A stretch of 7,470 bases of DNA from Candidatus Kapaibacterium sp. (GTDB lineage: Bacteria; Bacteroidota; Ignavibacteria; Kapaibacteriales; UBA961). The DNA lies in contig JALRFC010000080.1 of assembly GCA_023253875.1 (NCBI GenBank), positions 1 to 7,470 on the forward strand. The letters are read 5' to 3'. How positions within the stretch are numbered: the stretch's first letter is position 1; each line of letters starts with the position of its first letter. Below, piece after piece: positions 1-7,407 of the stretch. The notes beneath the pieces were generated by a model that had not been told where the DNA came from, ran no database searches, and worked only from the letters and a program-made list of their open reading frames with translations. Both the position numbers and the translations under genes were made by a program.

Positions 1-137
1 CGGCCTTGTCTATTGAGTCTCTGCATGGCCAAATCGAATTCTCTGGCCATGAGCATATATCTGAGAAATGATATTCTTTGTTCTGTATGTACGGATTTTG
101 AGAATGTGAGCGCAGGAATCTTATTTTTGGATGCCAT
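1..137 (-). CDS. Probable thiamine-diphosphate-dependent dehydrogenase E1 component, alpha subunit (N-terminal fragment)
   Basis: An open frame starts at ATG 137-135 and runs 45 codons to the window edge without a stop; the 3' part is missing. The visible N-terminus has a short polar leader, then a helix whose residues 22-45 include RYMLMAREFD and LNRQGR. That pattern (aromatic-rich helix, M..AR.fd, then a RQGR/K turn) is how E1 alpha subunits of pyruvate and branched-chain 2-oxoacid dehydrogenases begin, just before the diphosphate-binding fold. Such proteins decarboxylate a 2-oxoacid with thiamine diphosphate and pass the acyl group to a lipoylated E2 in the cytoplasm. The substrate cannot be told from this piece, and in this phylum alpha and beta are sometimes fused in one chain. 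The start lies 5 bases after the stop of the oxidoreductase gene, so co-transcription is likely. No Shine-Dalgarno is seen. The call rests on about 25 residues recognised by eye, so it is moderate. Confidence 0.6.
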   Translation of the reverse strand, partial: MASKNKIPALTFSKSVHTEQRISFLRYMLMAREFDLAMQRLNRQG

Positions 138-142
138 GATGA

Positions 143-2278
143 TTATGAAATTGTGATGATTGATCCATGTTGGATTGATTCTACAGCAGCAATGCTAGCC
201 TCTGAAACATGCATGATTTCTTGTAAGGAAATTGGCATTGGAGTACCTGATTGTACAGCAGAAACGAAAGCTTTTACTTCTTCAGCATGACCCTTTTTGC
301 CATCATAGGATACTTGCTTTGTCTTTTTTCCTGAAGCAAAAAGCACGGAAGTAAAATTCTTCATGATTGCAGATTTTCCTTCAGCGAAGACTTCGCAATA
401 TTCTTTTTCTATGGAGGCATCTCCATTGGCTAGATAGAGTATTGTTCCTATACTTCCATCAGAAAAACGAATCATGATATGTGATGAGTCATGATGAGCG
501 ATATGTCTGCCATCATGTGATAATGCTTTTGCCCATACTTCGATTGGTTTGGCTCCTGTCAGAAATACCATCGTATCTATGAAATGACATGCCTCGCCTA
601 TGATTCTTCCACCTTGCTTTGGATCTTGTATCCAGCTCGATAATGGAATTGCACCGGCATTGACGCGATACAAAATGGAGAGTGGGGAAGTACATGCAGA
701 GAAGAACTTCTTGATATCCTGAAAAGGCTTTGAAAAACGACGATTAAATCCAACCATCACTTTGGCATGTGTTGCATGCACTGCCTCTCGAATTTCTTCC
801 AGTTCTGTTCTATCAATACAGAGTGGTTTTTCAACAAAGATTGGTTTATTGGCTTGAATGGCAGACAAAACATATCGTGCATGAGAATCATGTCTGGTCG
901 CACAAAACACCATATCAGTATTTGGATGCGAAATAATCTCTTCAGAATTAGTACCACCAAAAGCAAATCCAAAATGCTTCGCAATGGAAAGTGCATTTGC
1001 AGGATTCGTTGTTGATACACCATTGAATTGAACATTCAAAGATCTCAATGGAGGTAATAATTGCGCTTGTGCAAAACTCCCGGCTCCAATGAAACCGAGT
1101 TTGGTGCCAGTCTTTGTTTGACCTTTCCCAGGCACAGGAATGATGGTCTCATGCTTTGCATGTTCATGATAAGTGAGGGCTATGCCAAGATGTGGCTCAG
1201 GTTTTTTTCCGGAAATGATATCATATGCTTGCAAAGCATGTTGTATGTCGAATGTATGCGTTGTAAGCATCGAGACATTCACGGATGAATGATGGATCAA
1301 ATCAATGAATGCCTGCATATTTCTTTGCTCAGTCCAACGAACATATCCTGCGGGATAATCAATACCTTGTTCTTCATACAGTGGATCATATCTGCCCGGT
1401 CCATAAGAACAAGAAATACGTAAATCGAGCTCTTTCTCATAAAAAGGAGAGCGAGGCACATTCATTGGAACTGCGCCGACGATAACAATTGGACTTTTTT
1501 TGCGAGCAATAGCAAGGGAGAGTTGCAAGGGTGCTTCTGATTCTGTGCTTGCAGTTATGATTACAGCATCTGTTCCAATACCACGAGTATAGGACATGAT
1601 GGTTGAAATTGATTCTGAATTGCTTGGTAGAACAATATCACAACCACTTTTTTGTGCGAGTTCAAACACATCTGAATTGACATCCAATCCAATTACTCTA
1701 CAACCGGATGCTTTGAGCATTTGAACAGTTAATTGTCCAAGCAATCCCAATCCAATGACTGCAACAGTTTCACCCAAACGCAAATCAGCTTGGCGTATAC
1801 CTTGCAAAGCGATTGCGCCAAGTGTTGTATAGGATGCATCGATAAAAGAAACTGAATCGGGGATTTTGACTGCAAGATTTTTGGGAACACTGATGAATTC
1901 AGCATGATGTGCATATTGAGCGCCGGCGCATGCTACACGATCTCCGGGCGAAAATTCTTCGCACTGAGATTCAATCACAATGCCTGAAGCACTATACCCA
2001 AGCGTTTTATAGGAGTCTAATTTAGTTTGAACACGATCTATGGTCGCCATGATACCATCGCGTTTAACCGTGTCAAGTACGAGTTTTACCTGTTCGGGTT
2101 GTTTTTTGGCTCTTTCAAGTAAAGATGCTTGACCACCAACTACGGAAGTTCTTTCCGTCCCGGCGCTAATCAGTGATGCCGAAGTTCTGACGAGAATTCC
2201 ACCCTTTTTACACATGGGAGCGGGAACCTCAGCCAATGTCATTTCGCCATTTTTTTGATATTGAACAACTTGCAACAT
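143..2278 (-). CDS. Bi-domain oxidoreductase: zinc-less MDR dehydrogenase fused to Gfo/Idh/MocA dehydrogenase
   Basis: This is a 711-residue cytoplasmic protein made of two NAD(P)-dependent dehydrogenase units. Residues 1 to about 370 are a medium-chain dehydrogenase: a GroES-like part with PGDRV at 111-115, then a Rossmann fold with GLGLLG at 176-181. The usual zinc ligands are gone: CGTD is replaced by AGTE (39-42), GHE by GYS (94-96), and the four-cysteine structural zinc loop is absent. Residues about 392-711 are a Gfo/Idh/MocA unit: nucleotide motif GAGSFA (398-403), EKP (483-485), GFNRRF (510-515), and the likely catalytic H565 with D568 after GGR (556-558). The family is known mainly from surface-polysaccharide loci and its reaction is not established; oxidation and reduction of a nucleotide sugar or its derivative is inference. 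I chose ATG 2278. The frame extends to a TTG at 2290, but homologues begin at the equivalent of MLQVVQ, only four residues in. Full length and intact, with the stop TAA at 145-143. Confidence 0.9.
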   Translation of the reverse strand: MLQVVQYQKNGEMTLAEVPAPMCKKGGILVRTSASLISAGTERTSVVGGQASLLERAKKQPEQVKLVLDTVKRDGIMATIDRVQTKLDSYKTLGYSASGIVIESQCEEFSPGDRVACAGAQYAHHAEFISVPKNLAVKIPDSVSFIDASYTTLGAIALQGIRQADLRLGETVAVIGLGLLGQLTVQMLKASGCRVIGLDVNSDVFELAQKSGCDIVLPSNSESISTIMSYTRGIGTDAVIITASTESEAPLQLSLAIARKKSPIVIVGAVPMNVPRSPFYEKELDLRISCSYGPGRYDPLYEEQGIDYPAGYVRWTEQRNMQAFIDLIHHSSVNVSMLTTHTFDIQHALQAYDIISGKKPEPHLGIALTYHEHAKHETIIPVPGKGQTKTGTKLGFIGAGSFAQAQLLPPLRSLNVQFNGVSTTNPANALSIAKHFGFAFGGTNSEEIISHPNTDMVFCATRHDSHARYVLSAIQANKPIFVEKPLCIDRTELEEIREAVHATHAKVMVGFNRRFSKPFQDIKKFFSACTSPLSILYRVNAGAIPLSSWIQDPKQGGRIIGEACHFIDTMVFLTGAKPIEVWAKALSHDGRHIAHHDSSHIMIRFSDGSIGTILYLANGDASIEKEYCEVFAEGKSAIMKNFTSVLFASGKKTKQVSYDGKKGHAEEVKAFVSAVQSGTPMPISLQEIMHVSEASIAAVESIQHGSIITIS

Positions 2279-2306
2279 GCGTGAATTCAATGAAATTGGA
2301 ATGGGG

Positions 2307-2314
2307 CAAAAATA
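2307..2314 (-). promoter_or_regulatory. Candidate Bacteroidota-type -7 promoter box for the bi-domain oxidoreductase gene
   Basis: On the minus strand this reads TATTTTTG, a perfect match to the TAnnTTTG box used by the primary sigma factor of Bacteroidota. It ends 28 bases before the ATG at 2278, which would leave a leader of roughly 20 nucleotides. No TTG is found at the usual spacing for the -33 element, so only half of the promoter is supported. The box overlaps the T-run of the hairpin just upstream, and a run of T after a hairpin could produce the match by chance. Confidence 0.35.
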
Positions 2315-2349
2315 GGCAATTCACATGAATAAGTCTTGCCTTGAATGCC
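2308..2349 (-). terminator. Possible intrinsic terminator after the giant T9SS protein gene
   Basis: On the minus strand, 9 bases past the stop codon at 2358, GGCATTCA (2349-2342) can pair with TGAATTGCC (2323-2315). This gives eight base pairs with one bulged A/T position and an 18-nucleotide loop. A shorter alternative stem, GGCAA with TTGCC, uses the same right arm. The stem is followed by TATTTTTG, giving five T in a row at 2312-2308. The geometry is terminator-like, but the loop is long and the stem is only moderately GC-rich. It would separate the long surface-protein gene from the metabolic genes after it. Confidence 0.4.
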
Positions 2350-2357
2350 GTAACAAC

Positions 2358-5300
2358 TCATTTGATTATATGCATTTTACGAGCTGATGAATATTGTCCA
2401 GACTCCAATACATAGAAATACACTCCATTTTCGAGATGAGATACATCCACATTGATGATATGTTCACCTTTTGCAATTGGTGTTTTAGATTCACTAATAA
2501 TCCTCAAAAGCATGCCTTCTGAATTGTAGAGTTTGACCGCATAGGTTGACTCTGATGGCAATGTGAAGCGTATTTCCGCTGTGGTATTCGTTGGATTTGG
2601 TGTATGAGCCAGAAGATTTGGCATTTCATCATCAAATGTCAGTGTGTGAATCTCACATTTCGAAGAAATAACACACTTGGCTGATTCAAGAAGTGGTATG
2701 ATATCCACAAATGGCAATGAATCTGTTGTGACAATGATGGGCTCTAAATACAGGTCAGTGAGGGCTGAATCTGGCACTGCAATCGTGAATTGTACATTTG
2801 CAATTTCACCTTTGACCACTGAATCCAATTTTTGTGCTTTGATTGCAATGGAGCCAGGCAATGGTTGCACACTAATCTTCGATGGATCTGAAACCACTAT
2901 TGATTCGAATTTCAATGCTCGAGGATTATATCGCAATTGCAAAGTAAATGACACTGATTGCAGATAATATGTTATCTGGCGATACACTGTTGCGAAGTCT
3001 TCACCAATCAAGATTGGCAAACGTACTTTATCACCAAATGTCCCCGAAATTGAATCTGTCACTCCAATGAGAGTACCTAATGAGAAGGGAACTTCGATAT
3101 CTGGGGCATAGCCCGATCCAGCGATGAAACTTGAATCTTTGACCAAACAAGGGAATGAAGAAAGCGCATCAATGGCGGATGCGATCGAATTCGAAGATTG
3201 AGGACAGAATCTGATTAAGCATTGAATCGTGTCATTTGGATATAATAAAGAATCCATTGGTGGCATCGAAGAAATGAATTGCACACCAATTGGCAAACGC
3301 AAGAGTGCGCTTAACTTGATAGGTATATCACCATTATTCATTATGAATAGCATCGTATCTACACAATCAAGAATGCGCACGCTATCAAAGTTGATTGTAT
3401 TCAGCGCTTTTAAGGAAGATTGTTTGATGACAACTTGTCCGCTATCCGGTTCTGCATAAATGCGATAGAGAATCACTTTTTCAGTGTCAAAATATACACT
3501 GTCAATTATTATTGGCACAGATGCTCGTTTTTGCGTTTTGGAAATAAATAGAGCAGTGAACATAGGTGCAATGGAATCTACCCTACAGAAATTTTTCACC
3601 TTAATTAAAGATCCTTTGGCATAGGGGATTATCGTAGATGAGGCAGGATATTTTGTATCGCATTGTTTGTTTAAATATACAGACTCCAATCCAATACAAG
3701 ATAGTTGATTTGTATCATATTCAAGTCCGCAATGAATGTCAATCAGTTCGGCTGGGATATCTCTAGAAGCAAAAACAGGAACACGAACAGTATCACATTG
3801 TGTGCCCGGAAAAGTATCGCGAAGGATACGTGCATTATCGAAAGTCAATGACATGCCAAATGGATTGGCTTGTCCAAGTCCCGTCACCAAGATAGTGGTA
3901 TCCATGTCTTTACATGGTTGACTCACATGTAATACCACTCTTGCTTGATATAATCTTGGTGCACGAGGTTTGAAATTGAGTCTAAATCTGAGAGTATCAC
4001 CACTTCTCATGGTGACTTGTTCAAACGGCGTTCCATCAAATTTCAATGCGGAAAACACTCTTTCATCAGGAGTAAAGGAAATTGAATCAATGACAATAGG
4101 GAATTGCTCAGGATTCTTATCGAATGAAGGAATTGTCACTCTGCCATAGAGTGGGTTTAACATTGTGTCTACAGGTGTTGGAGGGAATGTCAAAGAGATT
4201 GGTTCCGGTTTATAGGTCAATGCTCTTTTACCGGCCAAAATGACCTTGAAATTATCTCTGCTCCAACCTTCTCCCTTGGCCTTTATGCGGATTTGTGCTG
4301 CACAATTAATGAACTTGTCTTCAGCGGGAGTTCTTGGGCAGAATAATACTTTTACGGTATCTGTCATGTCTTTTGGAATCACGAAAGGCAGACTACCGGT
4401 TGGTGAATAGGTCGAAGTCCAAGACCAAAACTGAGGGGTTCCATTCGGAATGCCAATACTATCTATGATGATTGAATCCACGGTCATGCCGTGGACAATT
4501 GATTTATTCACCAATGGCAATCTTCGCTCAATGCAATCACATGGTTTAGTATATCCCCAATTCATGAGTGTTATTGGAACATCAAGTGGAACAATAATCC
4601 CTCTTCCGGTTAATGTTCCTTGCTCAGTAATCGGACAAGGTGATGCCGAAAATGCTTTCATCGTACCCGTATAGGTCATAGTAGTATCAGGCTTGAAACG
4701 AACACGAACCAAAATTGAATCACGTGGATTCATGATGGTTGGGATGGATTTACTCATTGACACTATCGTAAAGCCATTTGGAAGAGTGAGTGAGTCAAGT
4801 CGAACAGGCAAGAATGAAACATTCTCAATGAGCACGATTTGTGATGTAGTATCACTGACTTCAATCGTGCCAAATGTCGTAAGTGGTGTGATGAATAATT
4901 TGGGATTTGCAGATGTTCCGTATAATGGTGCAGACCACTTCACGGTATTGGAAACATAATTCAGAAATGCTCGATCTGCTCTGTCTTTTGTGATATCATT
5001 CGGAGCATATTTGAAAACTACTTGTAGTTTCCCAGATTTCGGAATGATGGTATCAAGTGAAAGAAGATTTGAGGGTGAAATAATTGAGAATTTTCCTGAA
5101 GGATCAACAAGCGTAAAATTCTGTACTCTTTGATCGAATTGAGCAATGTTTAAGATATCGAGTGTATCCAATTGCTCGCCACAACCGAGAACATTTTCAG
5201 TGCGCATCATGATTGGATCAAACTTAAATGTTTCGAGTATACCCCGACCTTTCACCTGTATACAGTCAGTGGTGAAGCATCTCGTTTCAAAAAGACAAAG

Positions 5301-7373
5301 CTTATCCACATATTGAGAATCTTTAAGTGGCTTGAAGTCTATTTGAACATTCTTGGTCTCTCCGGGAGCGATGCTGAATGATCTTCCACCAGGGAAAAAG
5401 AATACTTCACCTACCTCAAAATAGAATGAGATATTGAGTGGATCGACAGCTTCATTTTTGATTGATGCCACTATGCGTTTTTGCTGACCTACAATGCAAT
5501 CACCCGAATCAATAATACGTGCAGTCCATTGTACTTTTGCTTCATATCCCGTACCTGATAAATACACCTTTTTTTCAAAAGTACAATTGATACCGCGAAG
5601 TGTATAGCGAATGATTGCTGAATCATTGTATTTCCCGGATTTTTGAGGGAAAAAGCGGAAATAATTGGCGGAGTATCCGGTATTGGGATTTAATACGGGT
5701 TTATTCCCAAGCTTTCTTCCGGTAAAACCAGCCGGAACAATGATAGTATCAATAGTCACTTGTCGTGAAGTTAGATTCTTCCATACCCACATGCTCGGAT
5801 TCGATAATGTATTGATACATTCAACTCCCCAGCGAATTGAATCAATGCGTCTATTTCCAGCTTCATTCGTAATTGTTAACACTTCTCTTATGACACCACG
5901 CATGGGCACTGTTATAATACCCGGAGGACATCTATCCGTTGATGTGATCGTAAGAGTATCAAAGAAATTGGTAGAAGTATCATTCGGAAATACTTTGAAT
6001 CGAACGGTCAAATCAATGCATTCGCCCGGTTTTAGGGTATATGGCAAGGTAGGTGAAACAATACTAAATCGATTCGGCAATTTGCTTGTGGCATTATTGA
6101 TGGTCACATTTCGTGGACTCTGTAAAGAGTCAGTATAATTGCAGATTCGATATGTTGTGTCTTTCCACGGTTGTTGCGGACATCCAATATACAATGTATC
6201 AAAATTGATGGGAGTTCTAGGATATTTCAACTCAGTAGAACGATTCAATCGGATTGGAACAATGATCTCTCTTCCACATGTATTCGTTGGTCTGATTTTT
6301 AAGTCTGCTACGATAGGTCCTACAACATTTGACTGAACAGTGACAGTAATATTGACTGGTTGACCTGGTTGTAAGGTAGCCGAAGTAGGGGCAATAGTAA
6401 AAGCTCCTTTATCAGTATTGTCCATGACAAAGGTCACTCCACTACCACAAACAGATGTATCAGTAATTGTGAACGTATAGGATTTCTTGAATTCGCATTT
6501 AAGTTCATCAGTTATTGAAGCGGGAGCAACAGTAACTTTTTGCTGTAATGTTCTATCAGATGCAATGCACTTTGCACCACTGAGCATTGTTCCAGTCAGA
6601 TTCTTTCCTGTAGCATCACAGAGATATACAACACCATCTGCTTCATTGCACCTATAATAGAGCGATAAATTTGGGTTATTCCATGCAAGTGATTTAGACA
6701 TATTGCAATAAATCTCTTGTGGAGTCAACACTCTGTTCCATAAGCGAATCTCATCCATTTGCCCTCTGAATGTCCTATTTGCTGATGTATTATCGGACAA
6801 TCCATTAATGCTTCCAAAGAGCAGCTTTAATCCTTGTTTCTCAGGTGGACGAAGGTAGCGTGCAGGATATGATGGATTATTCACCGGGCCTGCCATAAGA
6901 ACACTATTCACATATATGGAAACAGAATTTGTATTGCCATCAAAGACGGCTGCGACATGTGTCCATGTATTGAAATAGGAAGCAAAGGGAACGGAGGTTT
7001 TAGTATTATCAGTACCACGTAACTTTGTTCCATCACCATTTACTTCAAATACAAGTTCATTTGCTTGATTTATGTATAATTGCCAGACATCATTATTGTC
7101 GAATCCCGGTCCCCATAATCCACCCAAAAACTGATTTGTATTTGCAGCCCTGTTCACTTTTACCCACAACTCTACAGTCAAAGCTGTCTGTTGTTTGTTT
7201 GGTATGGAATATCCATTCACTTCAATGAAATGGGCTCCTCTTCCTGAAATCTCAGTTAATTGCACGGCTCTTCCAACACAAGAACGATCCTTGTCGCAGG
7301 CAGGCTGGGCAATAACAGAAAGAGAGACAAAGCACAAAAGTGCAATGATGAACGGGGTAGTAAATTTGTTCAT
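2358..7373 (-). CDS. Giant T9SS-secreted surface protein with LamG, ASH-repeat and cohesin-like modules
   Basis: This 1671-residue protein is exported across the inner membrane by Sec and across the outer membrane by the type IX system, then released or anchored at the surface. Order of modules: signal peptide 1-22; LamG/concanavalin-A-like domain about 36-224; short Cys-containing linker with YYRCNEADG (239-247); eight ASH ('choice-of-anchor D', HYDIN-like) Ig-fold modules from about 283 to 1168; a cohesin-like module about 1169-1320; a ninth ASH module about 1321-1422; a second cohesin-like module about 1423-1575; T9SS type A sorting domain about 1585-1671. No enzyme active site is visible. 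LamG domains often bind glycans or proteins and ASH strings act as stalks, so an adhesin or surface-layer role is a reasonable inference. The mature part has about 37 cysteines. The ATG at 7373-7371 places the signal peptide at the very N-terminus, which fixes the start; the stop is TGA at 2360-2358. The frame is unbroken. The exact function is unknown. Confidence 0.9.
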   Translation of the reverse strand: MNKFTTPFIIALLCFVSLSVIAQPACDKDRSCVGRAVQLTEISGRGAHFIEVNGYSIPNKQQTALTVELWVKVNRAANTNQFLGGLWGPGFDNNDVWQLYINQANELVFEVNGDGTKLRGTDNTKTSVPFASYFNTWTHVAAVFDGNTNSVSIYVNSVLMAGPVNNPSYPARYLRPPEKQGLKLLFGSINGLSDNTSANRTFRGQMDEIRLWNRVLTPQEIYCNMSKSLAWNNPNLSLYYRCNEADGVVYLCDATGKNLTGTMLSGAKCIASDRTLQQKVTVAPASITDELKCEFKKSYTFTITDTSVCGSGVTFVMDNTDKGAFTIAPTSATLQPGQPVNITVTVQSNVVGPIVADLKIRPTNTCGREIIVPIRLNRSTELKYPRTPINFDTLYIGCPQQPWKDTTYRICNYTDSLQSPRNVTINNATSKLPNRFSIVSPTLPYTLKPGECIDLTVRFKVFPNDTSTNFFDTLTITSTDRCPPGIITVPMRGVIREVLTITNEAGNRRIDSIRWGVECINTLSNPSMWVWKNLTSRQVTIDTIIVPAGFTGRKLGNKPVLNPNTGYSANYFRFFPQKSGKYNDSAIIRYTLRGINCTFEKKVYLSGTGYEAKVQWTARIIDSGDCIVGQQKRIVASIKNEAVDPLNISFYFEVGEVFFFPGGRSFSIAPGETKNVQIDFKPLKDSQYVDKLCLFETRCFTTDCIQVKGRGILETFKFDPIMMRTENVLGCGEQLDTLDILNIAQFDQRVQNFTLVDPSGKFSIISPSNLLSLDTIIPKSGKLQVVFKYAPNDITKDRADRAFLNYVSNTVKWSAPLYGTSANPKLFITPLTTFGTIEVSDTTSQIVLIENVSFLPVRLDSLTLPNGFTIVSMSKSIPTIMNPRDSILVRVRFKPDTTMTYTGTMKAFSASPCPITEQGTLTGRGIIVPLDVPITLMNWGYTKPCDCIERRLPLVNKSIVHGMTVDSIIIDSIGIPNGTPQFWSWTSTYSPTGSLPFVIPKDMTDTVKVLFCPRTPAEDKFINCAAQIRIKAKGEGWSRDNFKVILAGKRALTYKPEPISLTFPPTPVDTMLNPLYGRVTIPSFDKNPEQFPIVIDSISFTPDERVFSALKFDGTPFEQVTMRSGDTLRFRLNFKPRAPRLYQARVVLHVSQPCKDMDTTILVTGLGQANPFGMSLTFDNARILRDTFPGTQCDTVRVPVFASRDIPAELIDIHCGLEYDTNQLSCIGLESVYLNKQCDTKYPASSTIIPYAKGSLIKVKNFCRVDSIAPMFTALFISKTQKRASVPIIIDSVYFDTEKVILYRIYAEPDSGQVVIKQSSLKALNTINFDSVRILDCVDTMLFIMNNGDIPIKLSALLRLPIGVQFISSMPPMDSLLYPNDTIQCLIRFCPQSSNSIASAIDALSSFPCLVKDSSFIAGSGYAPDIEVPFSLGTLIGVTDSISGTFGDKVRLPILIGEDFATVYRQITYYLQSVSFTLQLRYNPRALKFESIVVSDPSKISVQPLPGSIAIKAQKLDSVVKGEIANVQFTIAVPDSALTDLYLEPIIVTTDSLPFVDIIPLLESAKCVISSKCEIHTLTFDDEMPNLLAHTPNPTNTTAEIRFTLPSESTYAVKLYNSEGMLLRIISESKTPIAKGEHIINVDVSHLENGVYFYVLESGQYSSARKMHIIK
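2361..2621 (-). other. T9SS type A C-terminal sorting domain
   Basis: Residues about 1585-1671 carry the three usual blocks: TPNPTNTTAEIRFTLP (1591-1606), the VKLYNSEGMLLRII strand pair (1613-1626), and LENGVYFYVLESG (1647-1659) followed by a basic-hydrophobic end, ARKMHIIK. This domain directs passage through the outer-membrane translocon and is normally cleaved on exit, with surface attachment to A-LPS where the sortase PorU acts. Confidence 0.93.
2649..3107 (-). other. Second cohesin-like module of the T9SS protein
   Basis: Residues about 1423-1575 hold VRLPILIGEDF (1450-1460), then VSFTLQLRYNPRALKFESIV (1474-1493), the clearest cohesin-like signature in the protein (hydrophobic strand, YNP turn, L.FESI strand), and a later GEIANVQFTIAV strand (1522-1533). 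In this family of surface proteins such modules usually sit directly before the sorting domain, as here. Assigned by pattern only. Confidence 0.55.
3108..3413 (-). repeat. Ninth ASH module, between the two cohesin-like modules
   Basis: Residues about 1321-1422 return to the ASH pattern: FDSVRILDCVDTMLFIMNNG (1329-1348), the strand GVQFISS (1363-1369), FCP at 1389-1391, FPC at 1407-1409 and a closing GSG turn at 1419-1421. Four cysteines (1337, 1385, 1390, 1409) sit where paired strands could form disulfides. Confidence 0.65.
3414..3869 (-). other. First cohesin-like module, inserted between ASH modules
   Basis: Residues about 1169-1320 break the ASH pattern. They begin with a strand rich in hydroxyl and acidic residues, then TVRVPVFASRDIPA (1195-1208) and the typical cohesin-like strand IHCGLEYDTNQLSCIGLE (1213-1230), where a YD/YN turn precedes the 'L.F.g' strand. 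The region contains five cysteines (1193, 1215, 1226, 1238, 1263). The cohesin-like assignment is by pattern only; no dockerin partner is visible in the window. Confidence 0.5.
3870..6527 (-). repeat. Eight divergent ASH (choice-of-anchor D) modules in series
   Basis: Residues about 283-1168 form eight Ig-like modules of roughly 100-125 residues. Most end in a G or GxG turn that joins to the next module: G493, G607/G609, G709/G711, G819, G923/G925, G1048, G1165/G1167. Inside them recur a DS/DT strand near the start, a GF.I or FSI strand, a proline-containing turn, and an F[KC]P strand (680-682, 893-895, 1011-1013, 1134-1136). The modules are similar in pattern only; no tandem DNA identity is seen, so this is an old duplication. 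Module borders are approximate. Confidence 0.75.
6702..7268 (-). other. LamG / concanavalin-A-like domain of the T9SS protein
   Basis: Residues about 36-224 carry the landmarks of a LamG-type jelly roll: the opening strand AVQLTE and a YSI strand, LTVELWVKV (65-73), the central WTHVAAVFDG (137-146) followed by SIYVNSVLMAG (152-162), and the closing GQMDEIRLWNRVLTPQEI (204-221). These are the standard positions in bacterial secreted LamG3-like domains. Many members bind carbohydrate or protein ligands. The ligand here cannot be predicted. Confidence 0.85.
7308..7373 (-). other. Sec signal peptide of the T9SS protein
   Basis: Residues 1-22 have a lysine near the start (MNK), a hydrophobic core rich in I, L, F and V, and a likely cleavage after SVIA, leaving Q23 as the mature N-terminus. 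Cleavage before Gln is common in Bacteroidota secreted proteins. C14 lies inside the hydrophobic core and does not form a lipobox (context ALLC), so a lipoprotein is unlikely. Confidence 0.85.
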
Positions 7374-7407
7374 GGCACCGAGGCAAAAAGGGTAGAAGTA
7401 TATGTAT

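Noticed and set aside
757..1288. Frames of 75-92 codons on both strands within the oxidoreductase gene
   Set aside because: They overlap the conserved Gfo/Idh/MocA core in other frames, and their translations look random.
4450..4959. Two consecutive plus-strand frames (74 and 88 codons)
   Set aside because: Both are antisense to ASH modules of the giant protein. Low stop density on the opposite strand explains them, and neither shows a recognisable domain.
5665..6138. 157-codon plus-strand open frame
   Set aside because: It lies entirely antisense inside the T9SS protein gene, whose modules and sorting domain are clear. The translation shows no recognisable family or domain.
3870..6527. Possible DNA-level tandem repeats from the ASH modules
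   Set aside because: The modules share only short protein motifs. No long nucleotide identity between modules is seen, so there is no sign of recent expansion or phase-variable repeat tracts.
7374..7386. CTTTTTG run just before the T9SS gene start (minus strand) as a -7 box
   Set aside because: It lacks the leading TA and ends only 10 bases before the ATG, leaving almost no leader.
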